DNA of 60,129 nucleotides from NCBI GenBank assembly GCA_005776945.1, contig SXOB01000083.1, positions 1 to 60,129 of the forward strand, written 5' to 3'. This stretch comes from Pseudomonadota bacterium. GTDB taxonomy: Bacteria; Myxococcota_A; UBA796; GCA-2862545. This document shows positions 51,107 to 59,678 of this stretch, one piece after another. The notes beneath the pieces were generated by a model, which was not told the DNA's origin, did no database searches, and worked only from the letters and a program-made list of their open reading frames with translations. The translations under genes were made by a program, and so were the position numbers. Numbering within the stretch: the stretch's first letter is position 1; each line of letters starts with the position of its first letter.

Positions 51107-51997
51107 TTGATTCGGGTCGAACAGCTGACGAAGACGTACGGGCCGAATCGAGCGGTGGAAGGGCTGAACTTCCACGTCGATCGGGGCGAGGTCGTCGGCT
51201 TCCTTGGGCCCAATGGCGCAGGGAAGAGCACGACGATGCGCATCTTGTGTGGGGCCCTTGGCGCCACGTCCGGCCGCGCAACCGTCGATGGACATGACGT
51301 GGCCGAGCGGCCCGGGCAGGTCAAACGCCTCATCGGCTACCTCCCCGAGGTTCCGCCGCTGTACTCCGAGATGGTGGTTCGGGACTTCTTGAGTTTTGCG
51401 GCCCGCCTCAAGGGCGTCGCTTCGGTCGGCCCCTCGGTCGAGGATGTGTTGGCCCGCGTCGGCTTGTCCGACGTCGCGGGAAGGCTGATCGGGAATCTCT
51501 CGAAGGGCTACCGGCAACGCGTCGGCATCGCGCAGGCGCTCGTTCACCGACCCGCCGTTCTCGTGCTCGACGAGCCGACCAGCGGTCTGGATCCGGCCCA
51601 GCGGGTCGAGATTCGCGACCTGCTTCGGGACCTCTCCGCCGGCGACACCACCGTCATCCTTTCGACCCACGTGTTGGCGGAGGTCGAAGCCATCTGCAGC
51701 CGGGCCATCGTCATCCACAAGGGGCGCATCGTCAGCGATGACGCGATGGCCGCCCGCCAGGCGTGGCAAGTACGCGCCATCGTGGCGCGACCGGACGACG
51801 CGCTCGTGGCCCGGTGGCTTTCGCTTGCGGGGGTCTGGGGCGTCGACGACTTGGGTGGCGGCCGCTTCCGAATCCGCGCCGAAGGCGATGTGCGTGAAGT
51901 GGTCGCGGCCGCCGCGGCCCCTTCGGGCTTGTTGGAGCTTTCGCGCGAAGGGTCGCTCGAGGACGTGTTCCTCGCGCTGACGGCGGAGGCGGCGTGA
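51107..51997 (+). CDS. ABC transporter ATP-binding protein, GldA-like
   Basis: 296 residues. Walker A GPNGAGKST, signature LSKGYRQRVG, Walker B VLVLDEPTSGLDP and H-loop STHVL are complete, so ATPase activity is expected. The C-terminal ~70 residues (VRAIVARPDDALVARWLSLA) are the extension typical of GldA/NosF-like subunits. The start is TTG 51107 by family alignment and because the domain begins at IRVEQLTKTYG. Encodes the ATPase of a GldA-GldF-GldG-type system together with the next two genes, which overlap in frame-coupled fashion. Confidence 0.92.
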   Translation: MIRVEQLTKTYGPNRAVEGLNFHVDRGEVVGFLGPNGAGKSTTMRILCGALGATSGRATVDGHDVAERPGQVKRLIGYLPEVPPLYSEMVVRDFLSFAARLKGVASVGPSVEDVLARVGLSDVAGRLIGNLSKGYRQRVGIAQALVHRPAVLVLDEPTSGLDPAQRVEIRDLLRDLSAGDTTVILSTHVLAEVEAICSRAIVIHKGRIVSDDAMAARQAWQVRAIVARPDDALVARWLSLAGVWGVDDLGGGRFRIRAEGDVREVVAAAAAPSGLLELSREGSLEDVFLALTAEAA

Positions 51998-52749
51998 AGG
52001 CGTTGACCATCGCGCGTCGCGAATTGCACGCGGCCTTCACGGGCGCCGTGGGCTGGTTGGTCCTCGTCGGCTTCGGCTTCCTTGCGGGCGTGTTCTTTCA
52101 GTGGGTGTTCACAGCCTATGCCGAAGCGAGTACTGAACTCGTCTTCGACCCCTACGCGGCCCAGCAACTGGACCTCGGCGACCACTTGTTGGCGCCCTTT
52201 TTCGGGGATCTGGCCATCATCGTCGTGCTGGCGGGGCCTGCGCTAGCGATGCGCCTGTTCTCCGAAGAATACCGTACGCGGTCGTTCGAGCTGCTGCTCA
52301 CGAGCCCGGTGACGACCGGCGATATCGTTCTCGGCAAGTTCCTCGGCGCACTCGGCTTCGCTGCACTTGCCCTCGCGGTCACGGCGGTGGGGCCGTTGTC
52401 CTTGTTCTGGTTCGGCGACCCCGATCCCGGTGTGCTTGCGTCCGGCTATCTTGGCTTGACGCTGCTCTTTGGTGCGGTCCTCGCGATGGGTATGTGTGCG
52501 AGCGCCTGGACCGAGAACCAAATCGTGGCCCTGGTGACGTCGTTCTCCGCCGCGCTCGCCCTGTTCATCCTTGGGATGTTCGGCATGGACGACCCCGACG
52601 CCTGGCTCGTTCAACTCGCGTTCACCGGGCACCTCGATGACCTGTTTGTGGGGCGGGTCGGCCTGTCCGACGTCACCTACTTCGTGGCGTTCATCGGGTT
52701 CTTCTTGTTCGCAACCGCACAGCGTATCGAAAGCCTGAGGTGGCGTTGA
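51994..52749 (+). CDS. ABC transporter permease, GldF-like
   Basis: 251 residues with six membrane spans. N-terminal ARRELHAAFTGAVGWLVL and EEYRTRSFELLLTSPVTTGDIVLGKFLGAL are typical of the ABC-2/GldF permease family. GTG start overlapping the ATPase stop (GTGA). Adjacent genes supply the ATPase and the GldG-like auxiliary subunit. In Bacteroidota, GldAFG support gliding; similar sets in other bacteria are of unknown substrate. Confidence 0.9.
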   Translation: MKALTIARRELHAAFTGAVGWLVLVGFGFLAGVFFQWVFTAYAEASTELVFDPYAAQQLDLGDHLLAPFFGDLAIIVVLAGPALAMRLFSEEYRTRSFELLLTSPVTTGDIVLGKFLGALGFAALALAVTAVGPLSLFWFGDPDPGVLASGYLGLTLLFGAVLAMGMCASAWTENQIVALVTSFSAALALFILGMFGMDDPDAWLVQLAFTGHLDDLFVGRVGLSDVTYFVAFIGFFLFATAQRIESLRWR

Positions 52750-54431
52750 CCTCGCCGTCGCGCTGGACCTGGCTCCTTGGATGGATCGGCGGGCTTGCGG
52801 CTGTGTCGGCCGGCTTGCTGACCGCCGTGGTGGGGTCGGAAGACCCTACCGTTCGCCAACTCTTGATCGTGGCGGTCGTGGGGCTCGGCGCTTGGGCGCT
52901 GCTCGACCGCGAGCGCATCGCCGGCCAACTGCGGTCCCGCGAGTTCGGCCTCGGCGCCGGGTCTGCGCTCCTCATTGCGCTCGCCGGCGCGGTGGCGGTG
53001 GCGTCGTACGCCTTGGCCGACCGGTTGGAGCGAACCTGGGACTGGACGTCGAACGCGGTCCACACGTTGTCCGACCAGGGTGTGGCCGCGGCGGCGGGCC
53101 TTCAGGGCGACGTCGAAGTCCGCGCCTGGTTCCGGCCTCGTTCGCGTGAGCGCGACCGCGTTGGCGACCTGTTGGAGTTGTACGGTCAGCACACCCCGCA
53201 CCTCAAGGTGACGTGGCTGGACCCGTTGTCCGACGTCCGTCAGGCGGAGATGGACGCCGTCACCGGCCTGGACGGCACGTTGATCTTCCGGCGGGCCGAT
53301 GGCCGCCAGCAGCGCGTCGAGGGAAACTTCGACGAGGCGCGCCTGAACCGCGCACTGCTCATGGTGGCCAGCGACGCGGAACACACCGTGTGTTGGAGCG
53401 TCGGCCACGGTGAGCCCGACCCCGACGACACGACGTTGCCGGACGGCGCCGGCTCGGTGGTTCTGGCTCTGGAAGGGCTGAACTACCAGGTTCGTCCCGT
53501 TTCGACGGCCGTGGACGGCATCGACGCGAATTGCGAGGTCGTCGTCGTGGCGCGGCCGACGACGGATTGGTCGGCCGCGGAGCGGGAGGCCCTGATGGCG
53601 ACGGTGGCCGCGGGCCGCCGGGCGTTCGTCTTGATCGACCCGGGCTTGGCGCCCAACTTGGCCGCAGACTTGGGTCGGATGGGGGTGCGCGTCGGCGACG
53701 ACGTCGTCCTCGACTTCAACGCTGGCAACATGTTGCTCGGCGTCAACGACCCCTCCTTCGTCGTCCTGAGCTTCGGCGACCTCATGCCCCACGCGGTCAC
53801 GCGCGATCTCGGGGCGGCCATCGTCTTGGGCATCGCGCGGTCAGTGGCGTGGGACGACACGAAGGCCGGCGCCAAAGGCCTGGAGCTGCTGCGTACGAGC
53901 CGCGACGCTTGGGCCGAGACCACGCCCGACGTCGACCCCGTGCAACCGGACGTTGGGGTGGACCGCGTCGGTGAAGTCCCCGTTGCCGTCGTCGCGACGA
54001 TTGAAGACCCGACCATCCTCGGGATCGCAACGCGACCCGATGCGGCCGCGCTGGCGGCACCGCTGGTTCCCACCGCAGCCGACCTCGGCGGCGCCACGGC
54101 GGCGGTCCCCGCGCTCGGGGAGGCGCCCGCCTGGAAGGGCGTGCCGGAGGGCTTTGTCGCCGCTCCCGGTGGGCGCGTCGCGGTCGTTGGCGACTGGGAT
54201 TTCGCGTCGAATCAGTACCTTGCCCTCGGCAACAACCGCGACCTTTTTCTCAACCTCGTCGCCTGGCTCGTCGAGGAAGAGGACCAGATTGCGGAACGCC
54301 CGCCCGAAGGCGACGGGCTCGACCTCACCGTCGTGAGCGGGGCGCTGCTCGCGTTGGTCGAACTCGTCCTCGTCCCCGGCTTGTTGGCCATGGGAGCGGT
54401 TGCGGTCGCGCTGCGCCGGCGCCGGCTCTGA
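52740..54431 (+). CDS. GldG-like ABC auxiliary membrane protein
   Basis: 563 residues. Two N-terminal membrane spans, a large outside domain with the GldG/ABC-associated pattern (SNAVHTLSDQG, VEVRAWFRP, LKVTWLDPLSD, HTVCWSVGHGEPD, EVVVVARPTTDWSAAEREAL) and a C-terminal span followed by RRRR. The SVGHGE signature and the DPGLAPNLA loop are family features. GTG 52740 overlaps the permease stop by 10 bases. Probably forms a complex with the two preceding subunits; what it moves or controls is unknown. Confidence 0.88.
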   Translation: MALTSPSRWTWLLGWIGGLAAVSAGLLTAVVGSEDPTVRQLLIVAVVGLGAWALLDRERIAGQLRSREFGLGAGSALLIALAGAVAVASYALADRLERTWDWTSNAVHTLSDQGVAAAAGLQGDVEVRAWFRPRSRERDRVGDLLELYGQHTPHLKVTWLDPLSDVRQAEMDAVTGLDGTLIFRRADGRQQRVEGNFDEARLNRALLMVASDAEHTVCWSVGHGEPDPDDTTLPDGAGSVVLALEGLNYQVRPVSTAVDGIDANCEVVVVARPTTDWSAAEREALMATVAAGRRAFVLIDPGLAPNLAADLGRMGVRVGDDVVLDFNAGNMLLGVNDPSFVVLSFGDLMPHAVTRDLGAAIVLGIARSVAWDDTKAGAKGLELLRTSRDAWAETTPDVDPVQPDVGVDRVGEVPVAVVATIEDPTILGIATRPDAAALAAPLVPTAADLGGATAAVPALGEAPAWKGVPEGFVAAPGGRVAVVGDWDFASNQYLALGNNRDLFLNLVAWLVEEEDQIAERPPEGDGLDLTVVSGALLALVELVLVPGLLAMGAVAVALRRRRL

Positions 54432-54446
54432 CCGGCGTCAAGCGGC

Positions 54447-54764
54447 TCAGGACAGCAGTTTCTGGAGGCTGAGCGCCAGGGGGACGTTCGTCACCTTGAG
54501 CTTGCCCATCGTGAACAGCATCATGGCAGACGCGGGCTTGTCGAGCAGAGTCTCAAAGTCGCCCTTCGCGATCGTGACTGTGCATCCGGGCTTTTCATGC
54601 CCACCCGTGGATACGGCTCCGGCTCCTTCGGTGAGGTCGACCGTCCATTTGCCGACGCCGGTGATGTCGAACACGTAGACGGCCTTGATCTCCGACGCGA
54701 GCTTGGGGTTTCCCTTGAGCTTTTCGGGCAAGTCGTTGTCGAAGAAAGCGAGCAGATCGGCCAC
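54447..54764 (-). CDS. SCP2 sterol-binding-like domain protein
   Basis: 105 residues resembling the SCP2 fold: VYVFDITGVGKWTVDLTEGAGAV followed by CTVTIAKGDFETLLDKP and MGKLKVTNVPLALSLQKLL. Such small proteins bind lipids or fatty acyl chains. GTG 54764 is selected for the perfect GGAGGT upstream; extensions further up lack a ribosome site. Convergent with the gldG-like gene, 15 bases away. Single-gene unit. Confidence 0.85.
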   Translation of the reverse strand: MADLLAFFDNDLPEKLKGNPKLASEIKAVYVFDITGVGKWTVDLTEGAGAVSTGGHEKPGCTVTIAKGDFETLLDKPASAMMLFTMGKLKVTNVPLALSLQKLLS

Positions 54765-54862
54765 GGCGGGACCTCCGAGCGGCTGGCTAACGGAGGACGC
54801 TCGGCCCGTCCCGCGGATGGGACCGCTTGCATGGCGGGTTACGATGGGAGGATGGAGGCGCG

Positions 54863-55687
54863 ATGATGTTCGGGCTCTGGGCGGCCGTTGCGATGGCTGT
54901 GCCGACGGCAAAGTGGGAAGCGGGCGTCACCCACACGTACGAGTTTGGCACGGTGCTTCAGACACCCATGCCCATGAAGATCGGAGGGGGGCGGTCTGCA
55001 GCCGTCCGCATCCCAAGCGTTCAAATGAAGGGCGAATTGGCCTGCAAGGGCGAGACCGAGTTGCCAAAGGGCCGTGGCTGGACGGTGCGGTGCGCGATCG
55101 ACAAGCCGACGGTGGAGGTCACCACGGTGGCCCAGGACGAGAAGTTCAAGGACTCGGCCGTCACCACGATGATCGACATCCTCGAGCGGGGCGCAATCTC
55201 GTTCGACGCCGCGCCGACGGGCCGGTTGACCAAGGTCCGATTCGAGGGCGATCTCGCCGCGGAGGCCGACGAGGACACCGTCGACCTGCTCGTGAAGGCC
55301 GTCAAGATGATCGTGGCGCCGCTCGACTGGACCTTGCCCGCCATCGACGGTACCGCCACTTGGCCTCACAAGAGCTTCATCGCCGCTGATTTCCCCATGA
55401 GCGACGACGTCAACGCGCTCGCTTCGACCAAGATTGAGGTCGGGCACGGCGAAGGGACGGAGACGCACGACGTCTACACGATGACGGGCCGGGGCTCCAT
55501 CGGCCTCGAGCAAGCGGGCGGCGCGCAGGTCGAGATCAAGGGAACGTCGGCATGGGACAAGGCGCGCGGCATCGTGACCGAAGGGTCCACGTTGCTGTCG
55601 ACGACGGCCCTGACCGGCGCCATTGCGAACGCCTCGCCATTCGTCGTCGAGTCGCGGATCAGGCTGAAGCCGCCGGCGACACCCTGA
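54863..55687 (+). CDS. Secreted hypothetical protein
   Basis: 274 residues, possibly with a short signal peptide (MMFGLWAAVAMAVPTA, no positive n-region). The mature part is beta-rich (HTYEFGTVLQTPMP, GELACKGETELPKGR, SFDAAPTGRLTKVRFEGD, VVESRIRLKP), fitting a periplasmic lipocalin-like or beta-barrel fold. Two Cys residues (ACKGE, VRCAI) could form a disulfide. Starts ATG ATG at 54863/54866 with GGAGG. No family recognised. Its end overlaps the convergent Rossmann-like gene by 29 bases. Confidence 0.72.
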   Translation: MMFGLWAAVAMAVPTAKWEAGVTHTYEFGTVLQTPMPMKIGGGRSAAVRIPSVQMKGELACKGETELPKGRGWTVRCAIDKPTVEVTTVAQDEKFKDSAVTTMIDILERGAISFDAAPTGRLTKVRFEGDLAAEADEDTVDLLVKAVKMIVAPLDWTLPAIDGTATWPHKSFIAADFPMSDDVNALASTKIEVGHGEGTETHDVYTMTGRGSIGLEQAGGAQVEIKGTSAWDKARGIVTEGSTLLSTTALTGAIANASPFVVESRIRLKPPATP

Positions 55688-56285
55688 GGCCGAGCCACCC
55701 TGCGAAGGGTGGCGGAATGGGGACGCGCCTCACCATGGGGTAGGCCTCGGCCGCAAGGTCCCACCACGTGCTGGCGTGGGCCGGCGCGAGCGCAGTGCCG
55801 AGCCGCTCGATCAGGCCTTGCGCCACATCGACGGCGTCGGTTGCGGTCGTCACACGCAGTGGGGCTCGCGCCCAGGGCACCGGGATCAGCTTCGACGGGG
55901 CGAACCGTGCCCAGGTGTCCCACACGGGGTCGCCGGCTGCCACAACCTGCTCATGCAACAGGTGCGCCCAGCGGGTGGGTTCGAAGCCGTCGGGGGCCCG
56001 CAGCCCTACGGGGCGAGCCAAGACGCCCCGAAGGTCCGACGCTGGCCTGAGGACGAGGAGCAGGCCCTCGACGGGGCCGTCGATACAGACGAGGGCCGTC
56101 CGGTGACCGGCCGTCGCCGCTTTGACGCCTTCGCCCGTGACGGGGTCGATGCGGCGCCAGAGCCAAGGACCCGGGACCCTCGGTTCGCGGGAGGCCAGCG
56201 TGACCGTGTGGTCGTGGGCCCAGTGTGTCGCGAGGGCGCGAGCGAGGGCGCCGCGTCCAAAAACGACCACGGGGCCGGCGCTCAC
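55659..56285 (-). CDS. Rossmann-fold NAD(P)-binding-like protein
   Basis: 208 residues. The N-terminus VVVFGRGALARALATHW is a dinucleotide-binding loop (GxGxxA), followed by alternating strands, as in ketopantoate-reductase-like or NAD(P)-dependent oxidoreductases. The middle IDGPVEGLLLVLRPASDL resembles the second half of a Rossmann core. It is too short for a full ApbA/PanE enzyme, so the product is unassigned. GTG 56285 overlaps the PHP gene stop (GTGA). Last gene of a three-gene minus-strand unit. Confidence 0.72.
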   Translation of the reverse strand: MSAGPVVVFGRGALARALATHWAHDHTVTLASREPRVPGPWLWRRIDPVTGEGVKAATAGHRTALVCIDGPVEGLLLVLRPASDLRGVLARPVGLRAPDGFEPTRWAHLLHEQVVAAGDPVWDTWARFAPSKLIPVPWARAPLRVTTATDAVDVAQGLIERLGTALAPAHASTWWDLAAEAYPMVRRVPIPPPFAGWLGLRVSPAASA

Positions 56286-57067
56286 GCGAGTTCGGCGAGC
56301 AACGGGCCCACGTCGGCTTCGGTGGCGTGGAAGAGGCCAAGCGGCGCATCGTGCCAGCCGTGCCAATCCGACCCCCCGCTGAACAGGAGGTCGTGGCGGC
56401 TGGCAAGCTTGCGGAGCGCGTAGCGGTCGCGGGATGTGTTGGCCGGGCGGACGAGTTCGATGGCGCGGAGACCCCAACCGACCAACTCCGCGAGGCCGTC
56501 GCGCGCCAAGTTCAATGGGGGGTGGGCCCAGCAGGAGATCCCCCCGGCCTCGGCGATGGCGGACAGTGCTTCCTTGGCCGTGCGATCGAAGCGAGGGACG
56601 AGGCCACGTCCGAGGTGCGCGAAGGCGGACCTCAGGTCGCGAACGTGTTGACCGTCGACCATCGCGCGCGCGAGGTGGTGGCGGGTCGGGGCGATGACGC
56701 CGCGCGCGGCGAGGTCGGCGGCGTTGGGCAGGCCACTCCAACCGAGGGCGTGGCGGGCCGCCTCGTAGCGAAGGGTACGGCGAGCACATTGGTCGTCGCA
56801 GAAGCGGGCGAAGGCGTCGGGAATTCCGGCGGGGAAGTAGGCGAGCAGGTGGATCTCGCCCCCGCGCCAGTTCGCGGTGACCTCACTGGCTCCGATGCGG
56901 CGGACCTTTCGGCCTTCAACCTCCCACTCGGCGGGTTCGGTGGCGACGTCGTGGTCCGTGACCGCGACCACGTCGAGCCGGCCTGCGGAGCAGCGGTCCA
57001 TCACTTCCTGCAAGCTGTGACGCCCGTCCGACCGGGTCGTGTGCATGTGCAGGTCGACGCGGATCAC
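56282..57067 (-). CDS. PHP-domain metal-dependent phosphoesterase-like protein
   Basis: 261 residues of the PHP superfamily. Metal-binding HMHTTRSDG (His7, His9, Asp14), TDHD (38-41), CWAHP and GGSDWHGWHD (C-terminal metal ligands) are all present. Such proteins cleave phosphate esters (3',5'-nucleotide bisphosphates in some relatives) in the cytoplasm; the substrate is not predictable. GTG 57067 overlaps the upstream gene's stop (GTGA). Confidence 0.9.
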   Translation of the reverse strand: MIRVDLHMHTTRSDGRHSLQEVMDRCSAGRLDVVAVTDHDVATEPAEWEVEGRKVRRIGASEVTANWRGGEIHLLAYFPAGIPDAFARFCDDQCARRTLRYEAARHALGWSGLPNAADLAARGVIAPTRHHLARAMVDGQHVRDLRSAFAHLGRGLVPRFDRTAKEALSAIAEAGGISCWAHPPLNLARDGLAELVGWGLRAIELVRPANTSRDRYALRKLASRHDLLFSGGSDWHGWHDAPLGLFHATEADVGPLLAELA

Positions 57068-58533
57068 GGTTGGGCCGGGACGACGAAGACGTCGGCGCGG
57101 GGGTCCGCGAGGCGGATGCGCCGGGCCAGGGCGGCGGGCGCGTCGTCCGTTGGCAACTCGGCGAGCAGCCGGGTCCAGTTCGCCTTCGAGTCGAGGCTTG
57201 CGACGACGGCGCCGCCGATCGGCGTGTGCACGGCGTAGCGACCGTCGCCCGTGGCGACCGCGGCCTTGTCCTGCGGGCGGTCGCCGGCCCAGGCGATTTG
57301 GGCCTGAGGCGCGAAGGTGATGAGCGCGAGTCTGGCGCGGTCGTCGACGGCGATGTCCAGCCAGGCCCCGCTGGCATCGGCGGCGTGGGCGACGTCCATC
57401 GGCCACATACGCTCGATGGGTTCGGGCAGCCAAGCGCCGCGTCCCGCGAGCCACGCGACGCTCGCGAAGGCCGCGGCGAGGGACCACCAGCGGCTGGCCG
57501 GGGCGGGCGCGGGGAGGACGGCCGGAAGTTCGCCGAGCCCGTCGATCAGTCCCCACGGACGTTGCCGGGCCTCCGACTCGGCTCGGTCGAGCAAGGGCCC
57601 CAACAGGCCGTGTCGCGTCCAACTGCCGACGCCGGTCGCGACGACGCCGCGCATCTGGTCACGTGAGGGGGCGCCAAGCTCGGCGCACGCGACGAGCGTC
57701 CTTGCAGCGGTCGCGCGGCTGGCGACGTCGACGAAGATGAGGTCGTCGCCCATCGGGTGCCCATCGAGGCGGCGAGCCAACTCGTCCCGATGCTGGCGAG
57801 CGACGGCCTGCAATTGGAGTGCGATGACGCCAACTTCCTTCCTTGGGCGGGCGCCGAGCGTGGGCGGAACCAGATCGTCGAGCGTGAGCCGGCCGTGGGT
57901 GACGAGACGGGCGAGCTTGTCGCACCGGGGGCAGCCCTCGAGATGGCCCGCCTGGAAGCCGTCGACGACTTCATTGGCCGGTGGACAGGGTCCAGAAGCG
58001 AATGCTGCGAGCCGACCAAGCATCCGGTCGATGCGCTCGACGGACCAGGCGTCCATCGAAATGCCGTCTTGGCCGGCAACCTTGCGGAGAATTTCGCGGA
58101 GGCCTCCGCGGGCCGCTTCCAGGGAGATTCGGTCGACCTGGGCGCGCGCCTCCAGTTTGTCGAGCGGGCGGCCGTCGCCGAAGTGCTTGCGGAAGACGAG
58201 CCGCGAAAGCGGATCGAGCGTTCTGTCGAAAGCGCGGCGCCACCGAGGACTTGGCGGCATGGCGTCGTCGGACGGCCACGCCGTGGCATGCAACCGATGG
58301 CGGGCCCGGACGATGAAGGACTCGGTCGCCGTCGCGGCGCGGTCCTCGGCCTGGGCGGAGGTCCAATGGGGGTCGATGTGATGAATCGCGTGTTCTCGTG
58401 CGGCCCGCAGCACAGCGGGACGGATGCGCACGTTCGCGGCCGTCAGCGCCCAGGCGACGCGGACCGTGATTCCGGCCCAATCGAGGACGGCAACGTCGTC
58501 CGAGCGGGGAGCTGGGGCGATGGGAAGGGGCAT
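57064..58533 (-). CDS. Membrane protein with sigma-like helical region and ZAS-type zinc motif
   Basis: 489 residues. Residues 100-150 (SRLVFRKHFGDGRPLDKLEARAQVDRISLEAARGGLREILRK) resemble sigma region 4 helix-turn-helix. A ZAS-like zinc motif follows: Cys183, His197, Cys201, Cys204 (C-x13-H-x3-C-x2-C), typical of anti-sigma factors. A hydrophobic segment near 350 (WWSLAAAFASVAWLAG) is a likely membrane span, with the C-terminal ~130 residues outside. ATG 58533. This arrangement looks like an anti-sigma factor fused to a sigma-like region. Function otherwise unassigned; first gene of the trio. Confidence 0.7.
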   Translation of the reverse strand: MPLPIAPAPRSDDVAVLDWAGITVRVAWALTAANVRIRPAVLRAAREHAIHHIDPHWTSAQAEDRAATATESFIVRARHRLHATAWPSDDAMPPSPRWRRAFDRTLDPLSRLVFRKHFGDGRPLDKLEARAQVDRISLEAARGGLREILRKVAGQDGISMDAWSVERIDRMLGRLAAFASGPCPPANEVVDGFQAGHLEGCPRCDKLARLVTHGRLTLDDLVPPTLGARPRKEVGVIALQLQAVARQHRDELARRLDGHPMGDDLIFVDVASRATAARTLVACAELGAPSRDQMRGVVATGVGSWTRHGLLGPLLDRAESEARQRPWGLIDGLGELPAVLPAPAPASRWWSLAAAFASVAWLAGRGAWLPEPIERMWPMDVAHAADASGAWLDIAVDDRARLALITFAPQAQIAWAGDRPQDKAAVATGDGRYAVHTPIGGAVVASLDSKANWTRLLAELPTDDAPAALARRIRLADPRADVFVVPAQP

Positions 58534-58588
58534 GGGGGAGCCAGGGGTCGAGGCGGAAATCGATCGTACCCCAAGATTCCCCGTGTGG

Positions 58589-59599
58589 CTATGGCGTCGT
58601 TGCACACGCGGGGTCGGCGGCGATTTCTTCGCTCGTACGCTCGACCAGGTCAGGTGCCTCTGTCGCGGTCAGCGTGTAGCCGAAGGCGTACAAGTCCAGG
58701 CAGTAGGGGCCGGGCTCCATCGGTGCGACGCACTCGATGCACTCCATACCGTAGGTGTTCCCGAACAACTCGCACGCTTCGCCGGGGTTCCCCGTGCCTT
58801 CGCCTACGACGCCGCTGAGCGGGCGCGTGTCGATGATGCCGGCCAACGTGACGCCGACGATGGCGTTCAGGCTTTCGTCGAATGCGCCCGTCATCGTCAT
58901 GTCGGTGATGGTGACCACGCTCCCGGAAACGTCGATCGGGAGTTCATCCGCGGACAATTCGTAGTAGGGATTGCCGGAGTAGTTCGCGGATTCGAGGAAC
59001 GGGATGTGGGCCGAGCACATGTCCTGGACGCCGGTCTCGTCGCGGGTGGTGGAGACGGCCCCGATGACGTTGAAGGTCGGGGCGTCGCTTCCGGTCACCT
59101 GAATCAAGAGGTCGCGTTCCAGATTGTCGGAAAGGACCTCGCCCATGCCATTGGGGCGAGCGAACGTCGCTTCGGCCAGGGGCCACCGGTAAACCTTGTC
59201 CGTCACCGTGGTGATGTCCACTGGCGCAGTGCCGAGCGACCCCGTCGTGAAGCTGAAGTCCGAGGTCTTTTCAGCCTCGCATTCCCATCCGCCCACGTGC
59301 CAGTTGTAGGCCGCGCCGGCGGTCAGCGGGGCGCTCGCGGTCCACGTGATGTGGGCGCCGCTGCGGCTCAACGTGCCCGGCACGACCGCGCCCGATGCGT
59401 CGGTCACCACGATGGTCGCGTCGGCGTCTACGGGCAGGATTTGGGCGTCGATTTGGGTCCGGATCCACACGTTCGTGGCGCCGTCGATGGGCGCGATCGT
59501 CGACAAGATCTCAGAGGCGCACGGCACCTGTTCGGTGGGGGAGCCGCAACCCACGAGGGCCAGCAGCCCACTCAGCCCACCCGTCTTCCGTGCGGTCAT
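58589..59599 (-). CDS. Ig-like-domain lipoprotein
   Basis: 336 residues. Signal MTARKTGGLSGLLALVGCG with lipobox Cys18, a bacterial Ig-like (Big) domain (IAPIDGATNVWIRTQIDAQIL to WECEAEKTSDFSFTTG), then a beta-rich domain with disulfide-type Cys (VQDMCSAHIP, GEACELFGN, MECIECV, PYCLDLY). ATG 59599 with GGAGGACAGG. Probably surface exposed. The C-terminal half matches no family I recognise. Confidence 0.78.
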   Translation of the reverse strand: MTARKTGGLSGLLALVGCGSPTEQVPCASEILSTIAPIDGATNVWIRTQIDAQILPVDADATIVVTDASGAVVPGTLSRSGAHITWTASAPLTAGAAYNWHVGGWECEAEKTSDFSFTTGSLGTAPVDITTVTDKVYRWPLAEATFARPNGMGEVLSDNLERDLLIQVTGSDAPTFNVIGAVSTTRDETGVQDMCSAHIPFLESANYSGNPYYELSADELPIDVSGSVVTITDMTMTGAFDESLNAIVGVTLAGIIDTRPLSGVVGEGTGNPGEACELFGNTYGMECIECVAPMEPGPYCLDLYAFGYTLTATEAPDLVERTSEEIAADPACATTP

Positions 59600-59678
59600 G
59601 TCCTGTCCTCCGGCGGCACGGTAGCGCCGGACCCCACCATCCGCAAAGGCACTTGCGTCCTCGAGCGCCTGAGCAGGG

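Noticed and set aside
55659..56789. 376-codon version of the Rossmann-like protein
   Set aside because: The extra N-terminus overlaps the PHP gene in another frame; the GTGA overlap at 56285 places the start at the beginning of the Rossmann fold.
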